NCBI RefSeq assembly: GCF_009905375.1
Contig: NC_133647.1
Span: forward strand, 6,643,144 to 6,707,143
Length of the DNA stretch: 64,000 nt
From: Apium graveolens
Taxonomy: Eukaryota; Streptophyta; Magnoliopsida; Apiales; Apiaceae
Direction: 5' to 3'
In this document: positions 55,649 to 64,000 of the stretch, piece after piece
Layout of the letters: each line of letters begins with the position of its first letter
Position numbering within the stretch: position 1 is the first letter of the stretch
Notes under the pieces: model-generated
What the model saw: only the letters and a program-made list of their open reading frames with translations
What the model was told of the DNA's origin: nothing
Databases searched by the model: none
Program-made: the position numbers and the translations under genes

Positions 55649-56844
55649 AAATGAAAATGTATGACCAGCAATCTAGCAACCTAACCACCTGATGGTCATT
55701 TCAACATCAAAGCGCGAATTAATCAATACAAGTGCACATATTCAAGTGCACATAAACAAAACCAAGAAAGTCAACATTGTTTACCTAGCATAATCAATAC
55801 AAGTGCACATATTCAAGCGCGAATTAATAACAAACATGCCCTTAAAAAATTGAAAGATTTTACACAAATGACAACTAGTACATTCATGGCATCTCATCTA
55901 TTAAAAGAGAACGATACACTAAATCTGATACATAAACAACAATCCAAATCAAATAATGTATACATAAATAATGACAGATCGGTTACTGGTGAATCCCTTC
56001 CTACATAATGTATACAAAAAAAGGAAAAAAGCAAACGAATAAGAATTTCTAACCTCCTTCTTAAAGTAAAATGTGCAAGCACTGTCGATTTCCGAGACTT
56101 GATGAGATAATCTGCAAATAGACAAAATCGAATTTAAAAACATACTATTACTTAAAACTTTAAACGGACAAAAATCGAAAGATATCAACCAGAAAAGAAA
56201 AATACATGCAAATATCAAACCTAATTGATATATTTAGGCAAACCTAAATATATATACACAAGAACACAAACCTAATTTATGTTAAAAAATTGCAGATTTA
56301 TGTAAATATATATACATGTATATTTAAAACAACTCAAGAAAAAATATAAAATTAGAGTACAAACCTTATTTGGCTCAATGAATCTCAAAACCTGTTCAAA
56401 AAGGAAAAAACCCATTAAAATTTATGAACAAAGCCTAATTGAACAAATGTAACCTAATCGAACATACAAACCTAAATGAACAAACATACCTGTTCAGAAA
56501 TTCGGGTTTCTCGTAGATGGATTTTGATTAACTGATGTTGTTCTTCAATTTGGGGTTTAAATAAAACCTATGTACTTATTATAAACTGATATGGTGTGTG
56601 TGTGAGATAGAGAGAGATGGAAGAGAGAGAGGGAGAGAAGCATAGAGATGGAAGAAAGAGGGAAAGAGAACCAGAGAGAGTGAGCTCAGAGAGAGAGCAG
56701 AGAGAGAGAGAGCAGCGAGAGAGTGAGAGAGAGACAGGAAAAATAATTATGGGGAGAAACGGGTTTTTTTTTTGGTTAAGGGGGGGAATATTTGGGGAAT
56801 AAGGGGGGAAAGTTTCCGCGTTTTTTTTTATTTTTTTTTAAGTT
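55649..56844. other. 5' region of CACTA no. 2 transposase gene, with GA-rich tract
   Basis: About 1.2 kb upstream (to the right) of the minus-strand TNPD gene. A phrase cgcgaattaat followed by caatacaagtgcacatattcaa is present at about 55711-55745, with partial repeats at about 55740-55825. Bases 56600-56735 are almost pure purine (GAGAGA repeats, i.e. CT-rich on the transcribed strand), as in many plant promoters and leaders. Short ORFs here are low-complexity and not credible. Confidence 0.5.
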
Positions 56845-57085
56845 TACCATCGACAACGGTTGTAAAATACAACCGATGTCTATAAAACAAAGACATCGGT
56901 TATATAGAAAACCGATGTCCAACTAACGTTTTTCATTTTTGAAAAATAAGTATAGACATCGGTTATTTTCTGGACCGATGTCTAAAACAATAAGTAACAT
57001 CGGTTTTAAAATAACCGATGTCTAAATGAACTTTAACATCGGTCGTCTGAGCAACCGATGTCTAAGGACCGATGTCTATTGACAG
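56845..57085. repeat. Right subterminal hairpin repeats of CACTA no. 2
   Basis: At least eight copies of the same acatcggtt / aaccgatgtc core as the left end, in both orientations, closing with ccgatgtctattgac before the terminus at 57096. Confidence 0.85.
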
Positions 57086-57096
57086 AATTCGTAGTG

Positions 57097-59200
57097 AAAG
57101 AGGTATATGAGATCATATAGATGCTTGTCCCTATTTTTACTCCTGTATTAGGAATCACAATAGGTGTACTAGTAATTGTTTGGTTAGAAAGAGAAATATC
57201 TGCGGGGATACAACAACGTATTAGCCCTGAATACGCCAGGCCTTTGGGAATTCTTCAAGCTTTAGCAGATGGTACAAAATTACTTTTTAAAGAGAATCTT
57301 CTTCCATCAAGAGGAGATACTCGTTTATTCAGTATCGGAACATCCATAACAGTCACATCATAGCTACTAAGTTATTTAGTAATTCCTTTTAGATATTGCC
57401 TTGTTCTAGCCGATTTCAGTATTGGTGTTTTTTTATGGATTGCCGTCTTAAGTATTTCTCCAGTGGGCCTTCTTATGTCAGGTTATGGATCAAATAATAA
57501 AGATTCCTTTTTAGATGGTTTACGGGCTGCTGCTTAATCAATTAGTTATGAAATACCATTAACTCTATGTGTGTTATCAATATCTCTACGTGTGATTCAT
57601 TAAGACATAAAAATTATTCTATGTCTTTTCTTTCTAGGAAGGAAATTTCATGAATTGAATATACATTTTTATTTTTTATTGATCATTCGGGTTGATGAAC
57701 TAAACCAGATAGTTATATGAGTAAAAAAACAGCTTCTTACTTTGCAGTAAAAAGATCCAGTCTCATTTCCTATGTACAAGAGTTAAGTCAAAGTAAATAT
57801 AAGCATTATATACTATTTACCCCAAGATTGAGTGATTAATCATCATGACTAGAAGCGGGTTCAAAAGGAGCAACTATCTAGGAATTTTACTAGCTATTAA
57901 AAGACATGTATTACCCTAATGAGCGGGGTCCTTTTGACCAAAAAGAGTGGATAGTTAGGAAAACCAAGGTACACAAAGGATTCGTAATAGAGATTCTGTA
58001 AGTTAGTCAACAGGATTTTTCTGTTCATACTAAATAGCATAAAAGGGATTCTAATTGGGGCTTTATGTTGGTAGAAATGATGAAGAAGTACTCCGCACGA
58101 TTCCGATCCAGAGTATTTTCTTATCCACCGATTAAGTAAATAACTATCAAGAACGAAGTAATCCTTTACTTTGTTTTGTTTAAAGTACCTTTTCCTGAGA
58201 AAGGAGAATAGGAACAAAAAAAGAAACTCGAAAGAATTAAATTGCACTACAAAAAATGATCTTTTTTACAGAGATCGAATTCTTGTAATGTTTCGTGAAC
58301 TAATGCAATGTAACATTTTTTTCGTAATAAAAAATGCTAGGTTGAAATATTTATTGAGATTTATACAAAAAACTTTTTATTTAAAGGTTAAGTTATTACT
58401 CAACAAAATTTTTTAAATTTTTAAAAGAAAAGATCAATTTTGAAGCACATTATAATAAAAATAATATATAGCAGACATAATTCCATTGTCTAATTGGGGA
58501 CCTTGCGATAAATTTAGATTTTATCCTCCAAACATATCAAGATAAAAAATAGCAAACGGGTCTTAGATTTATTTGTGACCTTTGAGGAGCCGTATGAGGT
58601 GAAAATCTCATGTACGGTTCTGCAATAGCATTGCGAACAGTAATGTAATCGTCGACTATAATTATCTAACAGTTCAAATACAGTTGATATAGTTGAAGCG
58701 CAGTCAAAATATGGTTTTTGGGGGTAGAATTTGTGCCGTCAACCTATAGGGTTTATCATTTTTCTAATTTCGTCCTTAGCCGAGTGTGAAATATTACCTT
58801 TTGATTTACCAGAAGTAGAAGAAGAATTGGTAACAGGTTATCAAACCAAATACTTAGGTATAAAATTTGGTTTATTTTATGTTGCCTCGTATCTGAATTT
58901 ACTAGTTTCTTCATTATTTGTAACGGTTCTTTACTTGGGGGAATGGAATCTTTCTGTTCCGTACATAGCCGTTCCTTTTTTTTTGAAATAAATAAAGCGG
59001 GTAGAGTCTTTTGAACAATAATTGGTATCTTTATTACATTATCTAAAACTTTTTTGTTCTTATTCGTTGCTATCACAACAAGATGGACTTTACCAAGGCT
59101 AAGAATGGACCAACTCTTAAATCTTGGGTGGAAATTTCTTTTACCTATATCTCTCGGCAATCTATTATTAACAACTTCTTCCTAACTTCTTTCACTGTAA
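57097..59200 (+). pseudogene. ndhA: ndhA (NDH complex subunit A), remainder with group II intron, nuclear copy
   Basis: Exon 1 resumes at 57097 ([18 protein letters not shown]...). It has good matches [16 protein letters not shown] and [20 protein letters not shown], stops at 57361 and 57535 (CAA-to-TAA), and ends near 57590. The intron runs about 57591 to 58690. Exon 2 (about 58691-59200) reads [40 protein letters not shown] and [20 protein letters not shown], then frameshifted sequence to LLSL and TAA 59198-59200. Several substitutions remove conserved residues (for example Gly-to-Arg in EYARPLG). NdhA is a hydrophobic membrane subunit with multiple helices. Confidence 0.92.
57591..58690 (+). 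other. Plastid group II intron of ndhA (degraded)
   Basis: Starts gtgattcatt and ends in the usual 3' sequence ahead of exon 2. Domain V is recognisable at 58587-58623: gagccgtatgaggtgaaaat followed by ctcatgtacggttctg, which pairs as the catalytic hairpin. Its presence shows the nuclear copy came from DNA. Confidence 0.85.
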
Positions 59201-59297
59201 AAGAATATGTATGATATTCTATCTTCACGACTTGTCTCAAACAAGAACAAGAGAAAGAAACAAAATAATCATAATTTTTTTTATAGATATTCACGAT

Positions 59298-59801
59298 ATG
59301 TTCTCCATGATAACTGAGTTCATGAATTATGGTCAACATACAGTACGAGCTGCAAGGTACATCGGTCAAGGTTTCATGATTACCTTATCACATGTGAGTC
59401 ATTTACCTATAACTATTCAATATCCCTACAAAAAATTGATTACATCAGAGCATTTTCGCGGCCGAATCCACTTTGAATTTGATAAATGCATTGCTCGTGA
59501 AGTATGTGTTCGTGTATGTCTTATAGATCTGCCTATTGTAGATTGGAAGTTGGAAACGGATATTAGAAAGAAACAATTGCTTAATTACAGTATTGATTTC
59601 GGAATCTGTATATTTTGTGGTAATTGCGTTGAGTATTGTCCAACAAATTGTTTATCAATGACTGAAGAATATGAACTTTCTACATAAGATCGTCACAAAT
59701 TGAATTATAATCAAATTGCTTTAGGGCGTTTACCAATGTCAATAATTAACGATTACACGACTCGAACAATTTTGAATTTTCCTGAAATAAAAAAGACTTA
59801 A
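59298..59801 (+). pseudogene. ndhI: ndhI (NDH complex 2x[4Fe-4S] subunit I), nuclear copy
   Basis: Start ATG 59298 ([19 protein letters not shown]). A ferredoxin-like electron-transfer subunit. The first iron-sulfur motif reads [11 protein letters not shown] followed by Leu, so the second cysteine and the proline are lost. The second motif [12 protein letters not shown] is intact. A stop occurs at 59685-59687 (ELST*DRH), after which homology continues ([12 protein letters not shown]) to the TAA ending 59801. The coding frame is open upstream to 59211, but that part is plastid intergenic sequence. Confidence 0.92.
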
Positions 59802-60179
59802 TTCAAGAGAAACTCCCAATTAATAAGACTCCATTTTGTTTTGATGTAACAGAATGAGGCTCTTGCTTTGTGAATAACTCCAACTCCAAACTATTGATTG
59901 ATTGGTTTTGTTTGTTGATGATAATTATGGTAACATTTGGATTTGATTCGAAATTAATATATATTTAGTTTTTTTAAAAAATTAGTTCGGGTAAAGAAAG
60001 AAATAGGTGCAATAACTATATCTAGATCAATATTAATCCATATCTATATCTGTTAAAATTGAATTCAATTAATAATGCATTAATAATGAAGAAGTATGAT
60101 AAAAGGACTTCTTTTTTCCTGGTCAGGTCAATTAAAGTTATGAAAGATTTCGATTTATTTATCTATTTATATATATAGA
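59802..60179. other. ndhI-ndhG intergenic spacer (plastid-derived)
   Basis: A/T-rich sequence with repeated taatat/atctata phrases and no gene. Length and position fit the plastid ndhI-ndhG spacer. Confidence 0.6.
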
Positions 60180-60710
60180 ATGGATTTACCCGGACCAATA
60201 CATGATTTTTTTTTAGTCTTTCTGGGATCGGGTCTTATATTAGGAGGTCTGGGAGTGGTATTACTCCCCAATCCAATTTATTCTGCCTTTTCATTGGGAT
60301 TGGTTCTTGTTTGTACATCCTTATTCTATATTCTCTCAAACTCCCATTTTGTAGCTGCTGCTCAACTTCTTATTTACGTAGGAGCCATAAATGTTCGAAT
60401 CATTTTTGCTGTGATGTTCATGAATGGTTCCGAATACTACAAAGATTTTCATCTTTGGACCGTTGGGGACGGAGTTACGTCGATTGTTTGTACAAGTATT
60501 TTTGTTTCACTAATTACTACTATTCCAGGTACGTCATGGTACGAGATTATTTGGACTACAAAATCAAACCAGATTGTAGAGCAAGATTTGATAAGTAATA
60601 GTCAATAAATTGGGATTCATTTATCAACAGATTTCTTTCTTCCATTTGAACTAATTTCAATAATTCTTTTAGTTGCGTTAATAGGTGCGATTGTTGTAGC
60701 TCGTCAATAA
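60180..60710 (+). pseudogene. ndhG: ndhG (NDH complex subunit G), nuclear copy
   Basis: ATG 60180 ([20 protein letters not shown]). Hydrophobic membrane subunit; blocks [20 protein letters not shown] and [20 protein letters not shown] are well kept. A CAA-to-TAA stop at 60606-60608 (ISNSQ*) removes the last helix, which is still readable afterwards ([18 protein letters not shown]) to TAA 60708-60710. It is the least damaged of the five genes. Confidence 0.92.
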
Positions 60711-60877
60711 TAAATTTTTCGAATTCGGAATCCAAATCAAACTTTGTTCGGGGTTAGCACATGAATTTCCCTTCTTTTTTTATTAATATATCAAAGAGAA
60801 TTATTTTAGTTTGATCTATTACCAATATATATTTTTGTTCATATTGAAATGAATCGCGATTGATAAGGAGTTTTTTA

Positions 60878-61066
60878 ATGATGCTCGAACATGTACTTGT
60901 TTTGAGTGCCTATTTATTTTCTGTTGGTCTTTATGGATTGATTACGATTCGAAATATGGTTAGGGCCCTTATGTGTCTTGAACTTATTTTGAATGCAGTT
61001 AATATAAATTTTGTAACATTTTCTGATTTTTTTGATAGTCGTCAATTAAAAGGAGCAATTTTCTCA
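60878..61066 (+). pseudogene. ndhE: ndhE (NDH complex subunit E), truncated nuclear copy
   Basis: ATG 60878 ([20 protein letters not shown]). Homology continues through [20 protein letters not shown] and [10 protein letters not shown], then stops at about 61066. The last third of the gene is missing, and the frame runs on into unrelated nuclear sequence ([16 protein letters not shown] and stop at 61117). This marks the right edge of the plastid insertion. Confidence 0.9.
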
Positions 61067-61588
61067 GAACCTTGGCGGAATGCGTCTCAACTCATCCTGG
61101 AGTATCTGGATAACTGATTGTTCCAAATGGATAGCTCTATGAAACTCTGCATGGGAATGCGGCCCATCATGCATGAAAGCATCTAACTCAAAAAATTTAT
61201 ATTAACAAGATGACCAAACTGTAAGTTTGGCATCTCCTTCCTCCTTCTTTACTACGACGGCCGGAGAAGCCATTAACGGCGACCTCCGCCATCCCAAGCT
61301 TTTCCAACCACCCTTCCACCAACCCATATCGACACCATGATTACATAAAATGATGCCCCGACTTCCCGAACCACATCTGCAATTATAGAAAATGATGCCC
61401 CGGCTTCCAGCCCAGATCGACACCAGATTGGTTGAATATTTACTGTATAAACCAGAGTTTCAATCGGAAAAATATGCAGCCGTTCGTATTATTTTTCCAA
61501 TCAACCCCTTCCCCGAATCGTCCGTTGATTTCAAGGGTACCATTCAACTTGTTTTTCAACGATCTACAATATAGCGTAATCAATTTCA
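61067..61588. other. Unassigned sequence right of plastid insertion
   Basis: About 520 bases. A GC-richer patch (61240-61430) contains two copies of aaaatgatgcccc with gacttcc or ggcttcc after it. A 60-codon frame (61392-61574, MMPRLPAQIDTRLVEYLLY..., with KYAAVRIIFPINPFPESSVD) looks protein-like, but I cannot identify it and do not call it a gene. Confidence 0.35.
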
Positions 61589-62705
61589 TGTAATAACCCT
61601 TAATAAAGAAACACCTAACTTTTAATTAAGAACATTCATACCAAGAACCCTAATTTATGAATCCGAGAATCAAACACACTTTTCTACATGTTATTGAACT
61701 CGGGTTTTGACATATAATATACCAAATTGACCATAAAAATTTTATCTACATGATGGAATCATCAAATCATATCAACAACATCAAGAACAAATTTTCATAA
61801 TTTAATCTATATTTAATTCGAAACAAATAAATTAAATAAGGAAAATACCTTCATTCCTGCATAAAAACGGATGATTGATTATGAAAGTACTTTTCGAGAG
61901 CTTCGATTTGATATATGGCACGCCCGAATCGGAGTTTGATAACGCCCTCGTTCGCAGGTTCGATTATCAAGAACGCGACATGAATTCGACGTCGTCTCTG
62001 TATTTTACGGAATTTTACTGACTGATTATGATTATACGAATAAAATGAAATAATAAAAGGGCTATATATATTTATGGAATATTGGATCATGTTGAATCGT
62101 ATTAGATTGATAAATTAATTACTTAGCCGCTAAGTAACTGCAAAAACATCCGATTTGGTACCCGTATTGGATAATTATCCCAACCGGGCTTCTTATAAAA
62201 CACTTTATACGAAAATAATGTAATATTATCTCGTCTTTTGAGAATACGGGTTTGTTGATTCACCCAAATGATTATTGTATCAAAAATATTGCGCCTGGCC
62301 GCGCACAGGTCAAACCGTAATCCAGATTAAAAAAGTCAAAACATGGAAAATGTCTGGAATTAGCAGATTAGGTTAGGAAGGAGTTTTCAGAGGAGTTTTG
62401 TTTTGTAAAAATGTAAAAATGGTTGAAGTTGGACGATTCCCGGATTTATAAAATAGTTTCGTAATTATTCATAAAATAATTAATAAATTCATAAATCAAT
62501 ATAAAATCATATAACAGTCCAAAAATTACCATAAAAATATCACAATTATCTATATTTTATTCTGGACATAATAAAACTAACATACTTATACTTTACCACA
62601 TTTAAGCATCCACATATCCACACCAATCATCCAATAATTCACCAAAAATCATATAATAATCATTTATTGATAAAAATAATTACACGCGATATCCCGGATA
62701 TTACA
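61589..62705 (-). repeat. LTR of a minus-strand gypsy-type element
   Basis: On the + strand it begins TGTAATAACCC and ends GGATATTACA; on the minus strand it therefore reads TGTAATATCC ... GGGTTATTACA, about 1.12 kb. Immediately to its right is a purine-rich tract on the minus strand (about ttttaacgggaaaaggatg) preceded by a gaggacagaatcc phrase that closely matches the 3' end of the intact gypsy element in this window. The partner LTR is outside the window, so the ends are provisional. Confidence 0.55.
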
Positions 62706-64000
62706 TCCTTTTCCCGTTAAAAGGATTCTGTCCTCAGAGTCACACTAAGGACCAGATATTGATACATTCAAGTATCTCACTTTCATTTTCTCAGGTTGAT
62801 CTCTCAATCTTATAACTTTTCATAAACTTTTACTCGCGGCATCACTCATTACTTAACAGCCTTTTGCTGACATCATATTCTATCTGTTACTCATATAACT
62901 CAACTCATGTCTGCATTTTATATATGATGGAGCTAAATTACTCTTCCTGAATATACACGTATAAACACCCTATGAACCTGCTATACCGGTGGCGGTGAAG
63001 CCAACTCACTTACACTTATCCTGCTTCTTTTATTGTCTCAAAAGGACCAGCATAACGCATATTAATTCTCTTTTCTTTATAATTCTAGCAATTCGTGCGC
63101 ATGAACATTAAAATAGTTACTGGTTGTTGAACCTCATTTCCACATATTTCTTTGTTCAATTAACCTAGTTTATAATCGCTTTCAATCGAATTCGAGGCAC
63201 TTTAATCGTTCTCTTCATCTTCATGTCCATCTGCGAATAATATACTGAGACCATGGCGTATTTGATTTCGAATGTTCTCGAAATTACTTTAGACTTAAGA
63301 GTCATCGAGAAAATCTTGACTGAATATGATTGACGCATAAATTTATCACCATATTTTTATTTTCCTCGAATCACAATCGAGTATATTTGTTGAGCAAAAA
63401 TCTCTTACTACTTTGAAGAGAATACACTAGCCTGGAGGCATTACCAGCATATTCTAACCCATATTATCATTTGTTTTAGTTCTAAGAAGTTCTCATACGA
63501 AACTGACTACAATACTTTTCTTCACGTCTAGTCACATATAATGTTTATTCTTTCTTTGTGCTATACTATCAGAAAGTTTTCCTTGCCATCTAGGTCTTGT
63601 ATCATATTCTTGGAGTAGCTGGAATCTCTTGAGCTATCGAGGTTTAACCGAATTCCAATCTTTTAATTTTGTTTTACTTAATTCCCAATTGATCTAGGAG
63701 TGGTATATACTATTCTGTATCGACATAATTCATCATATTCTAAATACTCATGTCAAATCTCAAATCAAATAATATTGATCATTTACAATCAATTTATGGA
63801 TCTGATGACATACCGCCTTTTCTTCAAGAAGCAACTCACCCACCTATTGGACAAACTGTTTATTAATAACTGAAAATGATTAGGTTTTGATACCCTATCA
63901 ATAGTGATGCAATTAACGTTTTCCTCACCTTTTGTTCTCAGGTGATTTCACTACGACGTCTCCTGGAGAATTGTATCCATCTAGCCTTTAATGTCCCGCC
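62706..64000 (-). pseudogene. Degraded gypsy (Tekay/Del-like) interior, minus strand, runs off window
   Basis: Little survives. On the minus strand near 63095-63020 the sequence reads MRYAGPFETIKEAG, matching the [13 protein letters not shown] block just after the integrase core of the intact gypsy element. The remainder is too decayed to assign domains, and no long ORF exists. The last part (63700-64000) shows no recognisable coding sense. Confidence 0.45.

Larger units (their letters stand above)
47690..57096 (-). mobile_element. Complete CACTA (En/Spm) DNA transposon no. 2 inserted in ndhA
   Basis: 9,407 bases, starting CACTACTTGAAAAAAGACC and ending ...GACAGAATTCGTAGTG, with a 3-bp target duplication AAA (47687-47689 and 57097-57099). 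Both ends carry arrays of agacatcggtt / aaccgatgtct hairpin repeats (47700-48330 and 56845-57085). On the minus strand come first a TNPD transposase pseudogene (55648-52275), then a TNPA/Ulp1-type gene (51974-about 48650). Removing the element and one AAA restores the ndhA reading, which proves its boundaries. The genes are inactivated mainly by stop codons. Confidence 0.93.
46459..61066 (+). other. Nuclear plastid DNA insertion (NUPT): ndhH-ndhA-ndhI-ndhG-ndhE
   Basis: Five consecutive genes of the plastid NDH complex in the plastid order and a single orientation, starting inside ndhH (codon ~9) and ending inside ndhE. Removing the CACTA element (47690-57096) and one copy of its AAA duplication leaves about 5.2 kb of contiguous plastid-like DNA. 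All five reading frames carry stops, frameshifts or truncation, and the ndhA group II intron is retained, so the transfer was of DNA, not RNA. The surrounding nuclear transposons rule out a plastid contig. Confidence 0.93.

Noticed and set aside
56617..56802. Plus-strand ORF rich in Glu/Arg
   Set aside because: Translation of a GA-repeat tract; no protein character beyond the repeat.
46459..61066. Functional plastid ndh operon, i.e. a plastid contig
   Set aside because: All genes have stops, frameshifts or truncation, and the block is interrupted and flanked by nuclear transposons.

Overview
This is plant nuclear DNA, most likely from a eudicot. I lean towards an asterid on the character of the retrotransposons, but the sequence alone does not settle this. 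The evidence is plant-type CACTA (En/Spm) transposases, SIRE-type and Ale/Retrofit-like Ty1-copia elements, a Tekay/Del-type Ty3-gypsy element with ~3.8 kb LTRs, a pentatricopeptide (PPR-DYW) fragment, and a decayed piece of plastid genome (ndhH-ndhA-ndhI-ndhG-ndhE) embedded among nuclear transposons. I see no intact host gene. The window is a stack of nested and broken mobile elements with a few host-gene fragments between them.

Layout. (1) 1-11635: a CACTA element read on the + strand, left end not seen. It has a TNPD transposase pseudogene (2102-5366), a TNPA/Ulp1-type second gene (5711-~10900) and a PPR-E/DYW fragment (6863-8128) lying in the first intron of that second gene; its 3' end is at 11635. 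(2) 11636-33375: the 3' part of a SIRE-type copia element (integrase, RT, RNase H, env-like ORF, 3' LTR). The CACTA element interrupts its left side. A gypsy element (18787-32161) with near-identical LTRs and a perfect 5-bp target duplication (ATGAT) interrupts its interior. (3) 33376-46458: a MITE in a TA microsatellite, two decayed minus-strand copia elements, a SINE-like piece, fragments of a VAP27 gene and of a MAPKKK gene, and a complete non-autonomous CACTA element (43684-46071, target duplication GCA) with a fold-back element inside it. (4) 46459-61066: a nuclear plastid insertion of about 5.2 kb carrying five ndh genes in plastid order, split inside ndhA exon 1 by a complete 9.4-kb CACTA element (47690-57096, target duplication AAA) whose genes are on the minus strand. 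(5) 61067-64000: unassigned sequence, then an LTR and degraded interior of a minus-strand gypsy element running off the window.

Relationships. Insertion order can be read from the nesting: the SIRE element is older than both its CACTA and gypsy insertions; the plastid DNA arrived before the second CACTA; the non-autonomous CACTA is older than its fold-back passenger. Both large CACTA elements share one gene plan: TNPD with transposase_21, DUF4218 and DUF4216 blocks, then a TNPA-type protein ending in a C48/Ulp1-like cysteine-protease domain. Many of the stops in these ORFs are explicable as C-to-T or G-to-A changes in Gln, Arg or Trp codons, as expected for long-methylated, silenced DNA. The most interesting items are the PPR-DYW capture inside the CACTA gene, the additional short ORFs of the gypsy element (a Pro-rich ORF before gag and a 38-codon ORF in each LTR), and a short motif dispersed through both coding and non-coding parts of the SIRE element.
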